From Rhodothermales bacterium (GTDB taxonomy: Bacteria > Bacteroidota > Rhodothermia > Rhodothermales > JANQRZ01), in contig JANQRZ010000023.1 of NCBI GenBank assembly GCA_028284265.1, positions 1-64,000 of the forward strand: a stretch of 64,000 nt of DNA, read 5' to 3'. The notes under the pieces were generated by a model. It was not told where the DNA came from. It searched no databases and saw only the letters and a list, made by a program, of their open reading frames with translations. Positions 49,176 through 57,479 of this stretch are shown piece after piece (position 1 is the stretch's first letter; every line of letters begins with the position of its first letter). Made by a program: the position numbers and the translations under genes.

Positions 49176-50111
49176 CTAGGCCGCCATGGAGGGGGTGAAG
49201 GACTGAACCTGTGGGTCGAGGTTTTCCCGCTCGCCGAAGACGGCCTCGATGAGCGCCTCAGGTGTGTCGATGGCTGAGGGCGCAAAGGGGAGGTAGTAGG
49301 CCCAAGCCGGGTCCGTCGCGCACATTTCTTGCGAGCAGGGCGATGTAAACGCATGGCCCATTGCGCGTGCTCCGAGGTCGGCGAGAGTCGTGGCAGCGAC
49401 GAGGTGCTTGATACCTACATCGCCTGCCAACTGCTCTGGCCTGTGGTGAAAGTGAATGGCTTGGGCGAGCGCGTCGGGGAAGTCGAGTTTGTTTGCTGCA
49501 AACACCCCAGCCTCGGTGTGGTCGCAGCCGAAAAGGAGGCGCTCACGCTCTTGCAGAGCCGCTACGTCATCTTGGCTGAGTCCGTAGTGATCGTATAGTG
49601 GGACCGCCTTGTCGGGGAAGTTGTAGACGAGGACGATCTTGCCGAAGTCGTGCAGCAGTCCCGCAGTAAAGCCGATGCCTTTGAGGTAGCCGTTCGGGTT
49701 ACTGGCTCCGTGTTGGGCGGGGAGTTCCTCAATGAGAAAGCGAGAGAGGTGTGCTGTTGCAACACTATGGCGGATGAGCCGGTTGAAGCTCGGACCGGCG
49801 GGGCCGCTGAGGGCCGAGCGGAGCTTGAGCATACTCATGCCCACCACGAGGCCAATAACCTGCATTGACCCAAGCATGACGACCGCGTGCTCTGGGCTGC
49901 TGATAGCTCGTCGGAGGCCATGCAGCGATGAGTTTGCCATTCTGAGCAACCACGCAACCGCTAGCGGGTCTTTCCGAAGCATCTTCGTGACGCTCGTGGG
50001 GTCAATCTGCTCAGGGTTTTTCGAGAGGACAAGAGCCTCCATCAGCGTCTCGGGCATCGGAGGGCAGCGAAGCTCGAGTTTGCTGAGGGATACGGAAAGG
50101 GAGTCGGGCAT
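49176..50111 (-). CDS. HDOD-domain protein, copy 1
   Basis: A 311-residue protein with an HDOD domain over nearly its whole length (LELRCPPMPETLMEAL at 12-27, IDPTSVTKMLRKDPLAVAWLL in parts). The His/Asp residues of the HD fold appear to be kept: His in RHSVATAHL, HD in GLLHDFGKIVL (about 160), CDHTEAG and HFHH further on. It shares many blocks with the next gene (SSPE-AVVMLG, VGMSMLKLRS, GPAG), so the two are a tandem duplication. HDOD proteins often act in signalling and second-messenger response; here co-transcription with flgL suggests regulation of motility. Confidence 0.85.
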   Translation of the reverse strand: MPDSLSVSLSKLELRCPPMPETLMEALVLSKNPEQIDPTSVTKMLRKDPLAVAWLLRMANSSLHGLRRAISSPEHAVVMLGSMQVIGLVVGMSMLKLRSALSGPAGPSFNRLIRHSVATAHLSRFLIEELPAQHGASNPNGYLKGIGFTAGLLHDFGKIVLVYNFPDKAVPLYDHYGLSQDDVAALQERERLLFGCDHTEAGVFAANKLDFPDALAQAIHFHHRPEQLAGDVGIKHLVAATTLADLGARAMGHAFTSPCSQEMCATDPAWAYYLPFAPSAIDTPEALIEAVFGERENLDPQVQSFTPSMAA

Positions 50112-50139
50112 ATGCGGAGCCAGGGGAGTCGTAGCAGAC

Positions 50140-51063
50140 CTACGACGTTCTGGGTGTAGTGAAGGACTGGATGTAGTGCTCTAGGTCGTCCTGTTTCGAG
50201 GCGAGGCGTTCCGTGAGGGTATCGGGGGTGCACGGAGGGGCGTGCTCGGCATAGAGTGTCCAAGCAGGATGTGCGGTGCAGGCATCCCACGTACGGGCTT
50301 CGGTAAATCCGTAGCCCATCGCTCCAGCCGCCAAGTTCGCGACAGCGACGGCACGGACGAGCGGAGCGGTCTCTGGGGCGGCCTGTTCCGGGGTGTGATG
50401 ATGGCGGGCGACGTGCGCGAGCGGATCGGGAAACCGCAGCTTGCGGGCCGCAAACTCGCCGGCTTCGGTGTGGTCGGAGCCGAAGAGGAGGCTCTCCATC
50501 TCGCGCTCGTTGTCAGCTTGCACAGTCAACGAGCGCTCCTCGTAGAGAGCGACCGCTTCGTTGGGGAAGTTGTAGACGAGGATGATCTTGCCGAAGTCGT
50601 GCAGCAACCCTGCCGTGTAGCCTGCGCCGGTTCGGGTTCTCCCGATGGATGAAGCGGCGCACGGGTTTGGTTCCTTCGTCAGATAGTCGGTCAGGTAGGC
50701 CGTCGCAATGCTATGGATGATGAGCCGCGAGAAACACTCCCCGGCTGGGCCGTCCAGCACCGACCGGAGCCGCAGCATGCTCATGCCTACAATGATGCCT
50801 ACCACAGCCACAGGGCCTAGCATGACCACGGCGCGCTCCGGGCTGCTGATCGTGCGAGGCAGACCGTAGTACGCCGAGTTGACCGTCTGAAGGAGCCGGG
50901 CGATCACGAGCGGGTCGCGCTCCAACAGTGTCGTCACGGTCTTGGTGTTGATCTGCTCCGGGTTGTCGACGAGGTTAAGGGCCTCGACGAGGGTGTGCGG
51001 AAGCGGAGGACATCGAAGCTCTAGGCTTCCAAGCGAACTGGACGGGCGAGGGGCGGGGTTCAT
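50140..51063 (-). CDS. HDOD-domain protein, copy 2
   Basis: The 307-residue protein has the same architecture as its neighbour: LELRCPPLPHTLVEAL at about 12-27, SSPERAVVMLG, GIIVGMSMLRLRS, GLLHDFGKIILVYNFP at about 165-180, SDHTEAGEFAARKL and RHHHTPEQ. The His-Asp pair and the following histidines are present, so a phosphohydrolase activity cannot be excluded even though most HDOD proteins are thought to be non-catalytic. It starts 30 bases after flgL ends, so it belongs to the filament/hook junction operon. Confidence 0.85.
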   Translation of the reverse strand: MNPAPRPSSSLGSLELRCPPLPHTLVEALNLVDNPEQINTKTVTTLLERDPLVIARLLQTVNSAYYGLPRTISSPERAVVMLGPVAVVGIIVGMSMLRLRSVLDGPAGECFSRLIIHSIATAYLTDYLTKEPNPCAASSIGRTRTGAGYTAGLLHDFGKIILVYNFPNEAVALYEERSLTVQADNEREMESLLFGSDHTEAGEFAARKLRFPDPLAHVARHHHTPEQAAPETAPLVRAVAVANLAAGAMGYGFTEARTWDACTAHPAWTLYAEHAPPCTPDTLTERLASKQDDLEHYIQSFTTPRTS

Positions 51064-51093
51064 GGGGCGGAAACGGGCTGGGTGAAAAGCCGA

Positions 51094-52014
51094 TTAGCGC
51101 AGGTAGTCGAGCAGGGTGGTTTGTACGATGGAGGCGGTGGTGGTGAGGGCGGCCTCCAGCGTGTTCTGCGTTTGCTGAAACGCGGCGATGGTCTCGAAGT
51201 AGTCGGCGTCCTCCAGCTCGGAGCGGCGGCGCTGCGTCTCGATAGAGGCGTTCTGAAGCTGGAACTCGGCCTGGCTCAGCCGTTTGGCTGTGGCCCCCAA
51301 CTCGGCTCCGAGGTCGATGAGGTGGTCGCGGGCTATCTCCACTTGTCCGACGGCTTCTTGCAGGTCCGGTGGGTCGCCTCCGGGCACGCCAATGCCGACG
51401 CCGCGCAGCGCGTCGATCATGTTCTGCAAGCTCTCGATGATGGTGTAGCCCGCGCCGGTATCGAGCACTTGCTCGCCCGACACGTTGATCGTGACCTCGG
51501 TGTTGGGCCCGATCTGCCGAATCCGACTCCCGCTGAGGTCGCCGGTGGCGGCTCCGTCGTCGTCGAACGGGACGGTGGTGGTTCTATTCCCAGCGAAGAG
51601 GTATTCGTTGCCTGATTTGGCGTTTAGCCCGTCGATCACCTCTTCCAGCAGGGACTCAATGCGGTCGGCGACGGCTGCACGGTCGTCGTCGTTGAGCGTG
51701 TCGTTGAGGGCGCGGAGGCCTTCTTCATGAGCTTCGGCGAACAGCTCGGTGAGGTTGTTGAGTTCATCCGAGGTTCGGTTGACCCAGAGGCGGGACGAGT
51801 TGATGGTGCGGGTGTACTGAGCGTACTGATCGTCGAGCGAGTCTAGCATCCGGGCTTGGGCGAATGCCGACGGATCGTCCGAAGCTCGGTTGACGCGGCG
51901 ACCGGTGATAAGCTGCTCTTGGAGCGCCACGAGGTCGCGCCGCAGCGCCGGGATGGCGTTGCTCGCCCGCGAGGCGTAGAGGCTTTGTTGGCGAGCGATG
52001 CGGGAGGGAATCAT
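51094..52014 (-). CDS. flgL: FlgL, hook-filament junction protein
   Basis: The 306-residue protein has a flagellin-like N-terminus (RRDLVALQEQLITGRRVNRASDDPSAFAQARML, in parts) and a C-terminal helix (EDADYFETIAAFQQTQNTLEAALTTTASI, in parts). FlgL (HAP3) joins the hook to the filament together with FlgK. The gene follows flgK by 33 bases. Confidence 0.94.
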   Translation of the reverse strand: MIPSRIARQQSLYASRASNAIPALRRDLVALQEQLITGRRVNRASDDPSAFAQARMLDSLDDQYAQYTRTINSSRLWVNRTSDELNNLTELFAEAHEEGLRALNDTLNDDDRAAVADRIESLLEEVIDGLNAKSGNEYLFAGNRTTTVPFDDDGAATGDLSGSRIRQIGPNTEVTINVSGEQVLDTGAGYTIIESLQNMIDALRGVGIGVPGGDPPDLQEAVGQVEIARDHLIDLGAELGATAKRLSQAEFQLQNASIETQRRRSELEDADYFETIAAFQQTQNTLEAALTTTASIVQTTLLDYLR

Positions 52015-52047
52015 AAGAAGGAGGGCTGGTCGGACGAAGTCGATAGT

Positions 52048-53400
52048 TTAGAGCGCGAGGATGGTTTCCATCATCTCGTCTGCCGTGTTGAGTACGCGGG
52101 CCACCGCGGCGAAGGCTTGCTGGGACTCGATCAGGTACGTCATCTCTTCGTCCAGCGAGACGCCGGAGACGCCCCGTGCCATCGCGTCGAGATGAGACAC
52201 CACGGCAGCGTGTCCACCGGCTGCAGTCTGCGCTGCCTTCAGCTTTGCGCCAACGCCTGAGACGAGATCAACCACCTGTTGGTCGAACGTCTCGCGGAGC
52301 TTGGAGAGTTCGAGCGCTATGTCGGAGTTGCCCGGTTCGTCGAGTGCGCTCGATGCGGCGATCTTGGCGGGATTGTCCATGTCATCGGAGAGGCGGATCG
52401 ATCCGGCGGTGAGGCCCGCCGGGTCGAAGAAGTTCAGCCCCGTGCTTCCGTCTAAGCCGAAGCCTGTGGCGTGCTGCGCGTTGACCGTCGTGACGAGCGA
52501 TTCGGCGAAGGTGTTGAGAGCGTCGCGGGTGTCAGGGATGGTCTCGTTGAGCGTGCGAAGCTGAGCACCAACTTGGCCGTCGGAGGATGAGAAGGCGACG
52601 GTGGTACCCTCGAACCGGATAGCGGCAGGTCCCCCGGCGGGCGTGTCGAGCGTGAGGCCGCGCGCCTGGTCGCCCTGCACGGCGATCATCCCGTCGATGG
52701 TGACGGCATAGCCGTCCGACTCCTCGGAGACGTTGACGGGGACAAACGCGGCTAGCTCGGCGACGGCGCCATCGCGCCGGTCTTCAGCCGCAAGGTCGGG
52801 TGATCCGGCGGCCTGCGCCGTGCTGATCTGCTCATTCAGCGCGGCGATCTCGTCGAGCAGCCCATTGACCTGATCGACGCTGTTGCCGAGGGCGGTCTGG
52901 GTTTCGGTAGCGAGCCGCGTCATGTTGTCGTCGAGGTCGTTGAGCGTCCCGGCGACGGTCTCGGCTTGACTCAGGAGCGACGCCCGCACGCCGGTGTCGG
53001 TGGGGTTATTGGCGAGGTCGCTCCACGCATTCCAGAAGTCGCCCATCACGTCTTGCAGTGACGCTCCGCTATCGACGCCGAACAGGCCTTCAAGCGCGCT
53101 CAGGAGGCGTGTTTCCTCTTCGGCTCCGCCGAGGTCCGTGCGGGCTTCGCCCGAGGCTGAGGCGAGCAGGCCGTCACGCATCCGTTCGAGGTTCTCAGCC
53201 GACACGCCTGTGCCTACGGTTGGAAAGGGGGAACCGAACTGAATGCCGCGCTGGGGTGGGCCGACGGTCGCAAGCGTGAGACGGCGGCGCGAGTAGCCGG
53301 GCGTCGTCGCGTTGGCGATGTTCTGGCCTGCGACGTTCATCTGCGCGGAGAACACGCCGAACGAGCGGCGGCTCAGACGGTAGAGGTTCTGGATGCTCAT
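52048..53400 (-). CDS. flgK: FlgK, hook-filament junction protein
   Basis: The 450-residue protein has the axial N-terminal motif (SAQMNVAGQNIANATTPGYSRRRLTL, in parts, about 18-43), a long coiled region with DQVNGLLDEIAALNEQI, and the C-terminal helix (GVSLDEEMTYLIESQQAFAAVARVLNTADEMMETIL, in parts). FlgK (HAP1) is the first junction protein. It starts 3 bases after flgN ends, so chaperone and client are coupled. Confidence 0.95.
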   Translation of the reverse strand: MSIQNLYRLSRRSFGVFSAQMNVAGQNIANATTPGYSRRRLTLATVGPPQRGIQFGSPFPTVGTGVSAENLERMRDGLLASASGEARTDLGGAEEETRLLSALEGLFGVDSGASLQDVMGDFWNAWSDLANNPTDTGVRASLLSQAETVAGTLNDLDDNMTRLATETQTALGNSVDQVNGLLDEIAALNEQISTAQAAGSPDLAAEDRRDGAVAELAAFVPVNVSEESDGYAVTIDGMIAVQGDQARGLTLDTPAGGPAAIRFEGTTVAFSSSDGQVGAQLRTLNETIPDTRDALNTFAESLVTTVNAQHATGFGLDGSTGLNFFDPAGLTAGSIRLSDDMDNPAKIAASSALDEPGNSDIALELSKLRETFDQQVVDLVSGVGAKLKAAQTAAGGHAAVVSHLDAMARGVSGVSLDEEMTYLIESQQAFAAVARVLNTADEMMETILAL

Positions 53401-53403
53401 GGC

Positions 53404-53949
53404 TCATCCGAGGTGGTTGACAAAAGGGCGAGGCGGCACAACATCGGATCCAGTGCCGCCCGCCGTGTAGACTTGGCTCGGGGCATCGATGTGTTGCCAC
53501 GCGAGAAGCATCTCGCGCCCGATGTGCGCGGCGACGTGCAGGGCGAAGGCGAGTTCGTCGGAGCGTTCTCGTGTGGCGCGGACGCTCGCCCGCAGGGTTT
53601 CGTGGGCCGTCCGAAGCCGCTTTGCGAGTGGGCGACTGTGGGCGGCAAGTGCTTCGGCCAGTTCGTCCGACTCCGGGTTTTCGAGGCGGAGTAGCCGGGC
53701 GAGCAGCCGGGCCTGGCGCTCCCGGACTTGTCTCAGGCGGTGCATCTCGCTGACAGCACGGCTGGCCTCATCGGTAGCGTCCATGAGCGACTCCTGCTGG
53801 TTCGTCTGGAGGGCGTCGAGTTGCTGGGCGAGTGCCGCGGCAAGGCGGCTGACGGTCTCCCTCTCTTGGTTGAGGGTGTTAAGCAGCGCCTCGACAGCGG
53901 GTTGAGGTCGTATAACGTCGGATACGTTTTCGGAGCGTGACATGGGCAT
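53404..53949 (-). CDS. flgN: FlgN-like chaperone of FlgK/FlgL
   Basis: A 181-residue helical protein. Residues 15-60 form a coiled coil with LLNTLNQERETVSRLAAALAQQL (in parts), the FlgN pattern, and a long charged helix follows. FlgN binds the C-terminal ends of FlgK and FlgL. The position directly before flgK supports the call. Two in-frame ATG codons, 53949 and 53943, are both usable. Confidence 0.82.
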   Translation of the reverse strand: MPMSRSENVSDVIRPQPAVEALLNTLNQERETVSRLAAALAQQLDALQTNQQESLMDATDEASRAVSEMHRLRQVRERQARLLARLLRLENPESDELAEALAAHSRPLAKRLRTAHETLRASVRATRERSDELAFALHVAAHIGREMLLAWQHIDAPSQVYTAGGTGSDVVPPRPFVNHLG

Positions 53950-53964
53950 CGAAGGCAGGCTGGG

Positions 53965-54270
53965 TTAGTCGAGCGTGGGGTCCTGATTGTGTGACCACTG
54001 GCGGAGGAGAAGGTCAGAGAGCGAGAGCGCTCCGCTGCCGACGAGATGCTCCGTGAGCGCATCGGTGAGTACGTCACGCTGCGTGTCGGTGTGACCACTC
54101 GCAACGCCGCCCTCGCCGGAGAGCGATTCCTTGAAGAGGTCTTTCGTCATCGCCTGCACGAACTGGCGGACCAAGACAGCCTCGAACTGCTCGGCGGCTT
54201 CGGCCTCGTTTCGAGGCTTGTCGGCGGTCGGCGAAGGTGTCGCGGAGGGGATTGCGTTGATCGAAGACAT
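53965..54270 (-). CDS. flgJ: FlgJ-type rod-binding protein without muramidase domain
   Basis: The 101-residue protein covers only the N-terminal rod-cap domain of FlgJ (AEQFEAVLVRQFVQAMTKDLFKESL, in parts, about 27-52, then GHTDTQRDVLTDALTEHL). The peptidoglycan hydrolase part of enteric FlgJ is absent, as in many other phyla. A separate lytic enzyme must therefore open the wall; none is seen in this locus. It stands between flgI and flgN. Confidence 0.88.
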   Translation of the reverse strand: MSSINAIPSATPSPTADKPRNEAEAAEQFEAVLVRQFVQAMTKDLFKESLSGEGGVASGHTDTQRDVLTDALTEHLVGSGALSLSDLLLRQWSHNQDPTLD

Positions 54271-54275
54271 GGTGC

Positions 54276-55385
54276 TTAGAGGATGACGAGTTCACCTTGC
54301 AAGGCCCCGGCACGGTCGATGGCTTGGAATATCGAGATCACATCGCGCGCGGCGAGGCCGAGTTCGTTGAGCGCGGCGGCGAGTTCGGCTACGTCCGTGT
54401 TGGGCTGGAGGACGACGCTTTGGGCGATCTCCTGCTCGACGCCCGCACGGCCCGTCGCTCCGGCGACCGTCTGCCCGTTCGAGAGGGGGGCGGGTTGCGA
54501 AACGAACGGCTCGACCTGCGTGGCGATCACGAGGCCGCCATAGGTCACCATGACCTCGCTGATGCGGACGTTGCCGCCTGCGACGATTGTCCCGGTCCGC
54601 TCATTGATGACGATGCGGGCCGGCACATCGACCGTCACGTTGAGCGCTTCGAGCTTTGCCATGAGGCCGACCGCGCCGTTCTCATCGCCCGAGGCATCTA
54701 CGCGGATCAGTCCGGCGTGAACGACCGTTGCCGACCCCGGCAGGAGACCATTGACGGCCTCGGCAACGGCGGTGGCGTTCGTGAAGTCGGGCTGCTTGAG
54801 GACGAGACCGAGGTCGGTGCCTGTCACCGTCGCCGCCGTACCTGCCATCACGAGGCCGCCGCCGGGAACGCGCCCAGTGTTCGTCGGCCCGGTGCGCGCA
54901 CTCGCACCGAGGCTCGCTGCCATCACGGTACCCGTTGAGACCGGGCCTTGGGCCATGACGTGGGCTTGGCCGGTGATCGGGTTGAGGAGCGGCGTCTGAA
55001 GCAGCACGCCGCCGGAGAGCGACTTCGCATCGCCGAGTGCTGAGACCGTCACATCGAGCTGGCCGCCTGGTCCGCTGAACGGGTCCATCGTCGCTGTCAC
55101 CATCACGGCGGCGGCGTTCCGCGCCGAGAGAAGTGCCGGGTCTACGGTGATCCCGAAGGCTTGCAACATGTTGGTGATGCTCTGCACGGTGTGTGGGGCA
55201 CCGCGCCGCCCGCGCACCCGGTCGCCCGTCCGGTCGAGGCCAACGACGAGGCCGTAGCCGGTGAGTTGAACCGGAACTGCGCCTTCAAGCACGACAAGGT
55301 CTTTGAGTCGTGCTGTTCCCGTGCTCTGGGCGTAGACATCACCGCCGAGCAGCAGAAGAGAGAAAGCAATAGCTAGATAGCGCAT
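54276..55385 (-). CDS. flgI: FlgI, P-ring protein
   Basis: The 369-residue protein has a Sec signal peptide (about 1-20) and the FlgI core with VQLTGYGLVVGLDRTGD (in parts, about 38-55), NAAAVMVTATMDPF, and the C-terminal EIAQSVVLQPNTDVAELAAALNELGL (in parts). It builds the periplasmic bushing of the rod and shows that the flagellum crosses a peptidoglycan layer below an outer membrane. It lies 11 bases after flgH. Confidence 0.95.
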   Translation of the reverse strand: MRYLAIAFSLLLLGGDVYAQSTGTARLKDLVVLEGAVPVQLTGYGLVVGLDRTGDRVRGRRGAPHTVQSITNMLQAFGITVDPALLSARNAAAVMVTATMDPFSGPGGQLDVTVSALGDAKSLSGGVLLQTPLLNPITGQAHVMAQGPVSTGTVMAASLGASARTGPTNTGRVPGGGLVMAGTAATVTGTDLGLVLKQPDFTNATAVAEAVNGLLPGSATVVHAGLIRVDASGDENGAVGLMAKLEALNVTVDVPARIVINERTGTIVAGGNVRISEVMVTYGGLVIATQVEPFVSQPAPLSNGQTVAGATGRAGVEQEIAQSVVLQPNTDVAELAAALNELGLAARDVISIFQAIDRAGALQGELVIL

Positions 55386-55396
55386 TCAGGGCGGGG

Positions 55397-55972
55397 TTAG
55401 TTGCTGCCGAGGGCGATGGCGGCCCCTACGAGCGCGGCGGCTCCGATCTTGAGGAGCGTGCCGGGGCGGAAGAACTTGTTGCGGAGGCCCTTCTGCCGGT
55501 AGTCCACGCTCGCGTTGGCGATCTGGTAGGAGAGGATCGTGTTATTGTAGGTCACGTCGAGCGGGCGCACGGTGCCCTTGACCTTCATCAGGTGCGTCAC
55601 GCCGTTGACGTGCAGCGAGCGCTCGCCTGCAATTTGGAGATTGCCTGTGCTGTCCACCGCGACGACGAGAGCCGTGATTGTCCCGCTCAGGAGGTCGCTC
55701 TGGACCGCTTGGTTTTCCGCCGACTGGTTCTGGTTCATCGTGGCGTCGAGGCCGAACTGGCCGCTGAGGTCGCCGCCATTGACGCTGGCGCTGCCGCCCA
55801 GTCCGGCCTGCGAGCGGTCTTCAAACTGACTCACGCTGGAGGCCGCTGTCCGTTCGGCAAGAACAATGGTGATTGGGTCGCCGGGTCGCGAGGCCTTGGG
55901 GTCGGCAAAGAGCGACTGGGCGAGGGCGGCGGGGCCGAAGCCGAGCAGGAGGAAGAGGGCGAGAAGGCGCAT
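55397..55972 (-). CDS. flgH: FlgH, L-ring protein without lipobox cysteine
   Basis: A 191-residue protein with the FlgH core (DPITIVLAERTAASS, then LSGTITALVVAVDSTGNLQIAGERSLHVNG, in parts, and TVRPLDVTYNNTILSYQIANASV). It has a Sec signal peptide ending in AALAQ but no Cys anywhere, whereas FlgH is normally a lipoprotein (LxxC). It ends with a hydrophobic segment (LLKIGAAALVGAAIALGS) that might replace the lipid anchor. FlgH forms the outer-membrane ring. Confidence 0.92.
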   Translation of the reverse strand: MRLLALFLLLGFGPAALAQSLFADPKASRPGDPITIVLAERTAASSVSQFEDRSQAGLGGSASVNGGDLSGQFGLDATMNQNQSAENQAVQSDLLSGTITALVVAVDSTGNLQIAGERSLHVNGVTHLMKVKGTVRPLDVTYNNTILSYQIANASVDYRQKGLRNKFFRPGTLLKIGAAALVGAAIALGSN

Positions 55973-55981
55973 GGCGGCAGG

Positions 55982-56674
55982 TTATAGGGTGGCGATCCAC
56001 TCGGCCTCGCCGGGGGCGGTGAGGCGGGCGCGGTAGGTGGTGCCGGTGGCGGGAGCGAAGAGGCGGACGGCATCACCCACCGCACCCGGCGCTCGGGTGT
56101 GGCAGGGAATCGAAAAGGCGAGCGCGCCGCGCCGATACTGCATCGTCACGGTGTCGCCGGTGTCCACTGCGAGGGGCGGACGGAGGTCATCGCGTCGGAG
56201 TGCTCGGCCTTCACGGAGGGATCGAGCGGCGAAAAGCTGATCCGTGACGAAGGCGCGGAGATCGGCAGCGCGCATCGGTTCGCCGTGGAAGGTGGTGGTT
56301 TCAAGCCAAGCAATACCGAGGTCGGTAGCGGCCACCGCCTCATCCCGTGGCACCGAGCGCCACGCCACGACGACCGAGTCGAAGTGGGCGACGTGGAGCA
56401 GTGCCCAGCCGGTCTTCTGCCAGCCGCTCGGGGTGTCGGCCAGCACGTTAACCTGCGTATGCCCGCGCGGTACCGTCGCGTCAGCGGGAAGGTCGACGCG
56501 GAGCGACGGGGCGGACACGTCGCCGCCGGTGCGGAGGACGCGGACGCGAAGGCGCTCCGCATCCTCCGGGAACCGAGCGGCGAGAGCGTTCTCGGCGGCA
56601 GCTTGAAGAGACGAGGGCGTGGCGGTCGCCCCCGTCAGCGGTAGAATGAGTAGCAAAGCCGCAAGAAGGCGCAT
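55982..56674 (-). CDS. flgA: FlgA, P-ring assembly chaperone
   Basis: The 230-residue protein has a signal peptide (about 1-18) and a C-terminal SAF/FlgA domain: PRDEAVAATDLGIAWLET, RSLREGRALRRDDLRPPLAVDTGDTVTM, in parts, and a final AFSIPCHTRAPGAVGDAVRL, in parts. FlgA helps FlgI assemble in the periplasm. It lies 2 bases after flgG and 9 bases before flgH. Confidence 0.9.
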   Translation of the reverse strand: MRLLAALLLILPLTGATATPSSLQAAAENALAARFPEDAERLRVRVLRTGGDVSAPSLRVDLPADATVPRGHTQVNVLADTPSGWQKTGWALLHVAHFDSVVVAWRSVPRDEAVAATDLGIAWLETTTFHGEPMRAADLRAFVTDQLFAARSLREGRALRRDDLRPPLAVDTGDTVTMQYRRGALAFSIPCHTRAPGAVGDAVRLFAPATGTTYRARLTAPGEAEWIATL

Positions 56675-56676
56675 CG

Positions 56677-57459
56677 CTATCGCTTGACGTTGTTGGCGAT
56701 CTGGAGCATTTCCTCGCTCGTCGTGACCATCTTCGAGTTCAACTCGTAGGCCCGCTGCGCCGTGATCAGGTTGACCATCTCCTGCACCACGTCCACGTTG
56801 GCAGTTTCGAGAAAGCCCTGACTGAGCATCCCCAGTCCGTCTTCGCCGGGCAGGCCGATGGTCGGTTCGCCGCTGGCGTTGGTCTGCTCGAAGAGGTTGC
56901 CGCCGAGGCTGCCGAGGCCACCGGGGTTCGCAAACCGCGCCAGTTCGAGTTGGCCGAGTTCGACCGGTTCCGGCTCGCCCGCGAGGCGTGCCGTGACGAT
57001 CCCGTCTTGGCTGATGTTGACATTCGAGGCCTCGGGCGGAATGGCGATGTCGGGTTCGACGAGGAGGCCGGTCTGGGTGATGAGTTCGCCGTCAGCGCTG
57101 AGGCCGAAGGTGCCGTCGCGCGTGAAGGCGATCTGGCCGTCGGGCTTGCGGACTTGGAAGAAGCCGTCGCCGTTGATCGCCACGTCGAGCGTGTTGCCGG
57201 TCTCGGCGAGGCTGCCCTGCGTGAAGTTGCGGACCGTCGCCACCGCCGTCGCGCCGTGGCCCATCTGCATCGAGGCGGGGTCTGCGCCGCCCGCTTCCTC
57301 GCCACTCGCTTGGACGTTCTGATAGAGGAGGTCGTGGAAGACGATGGACGAGCGCTTGTAGCCTGTCGTGTTGGCGTTGGCGAGGTTGTTCGCCGTGTTG
57401 TCCACGCCGTTCTGCTGGGCGCTCATTCCGAGGGCGGCGGTGCGGAGTGCTCGAAGCAT
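56677..57459 (-). CDS. flgG: FlgG, distal rod protein
   Basis: The 260-residue protein is nearly textbook FlgG: ALRTAALGMSAQQNGVDNTANNLANANTTGYKR, in parts, at the start, and FLETANVDVVQEMVNLITAQRAYELNSKMVTTSEEMLQIANN, in parts, at the end. FlgG forms the distal rod that passes through P and L rings. It lies 20 bases after flgF. Confidence 0.97.
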   Translation of the reverse strand: MLRALRTAALGMSAQQNGVDNTANNLANANTTGYKRSSIVFHDLLYQNVQASGEEAGGADPASMQMGHGATAVATVRNFTQGSLAETGNTLDVAINGDGFFQVRKPDGQIAFTRDGTFGLSADGELITQTGLLVEPDIAIPPEASNVNISQDGIVTARLAGEPEPVELGQLELARFANPGGLGSLGGNLFEQTNASGEPTIGLPGEDGLGMLSQGFLETANVDVVQEMVNLITAQRAYELNSKMVTTSEEMLQIANNVKR

Positions 57460-57479
57460 CGGTTCGGAGGTTGGGTCGA

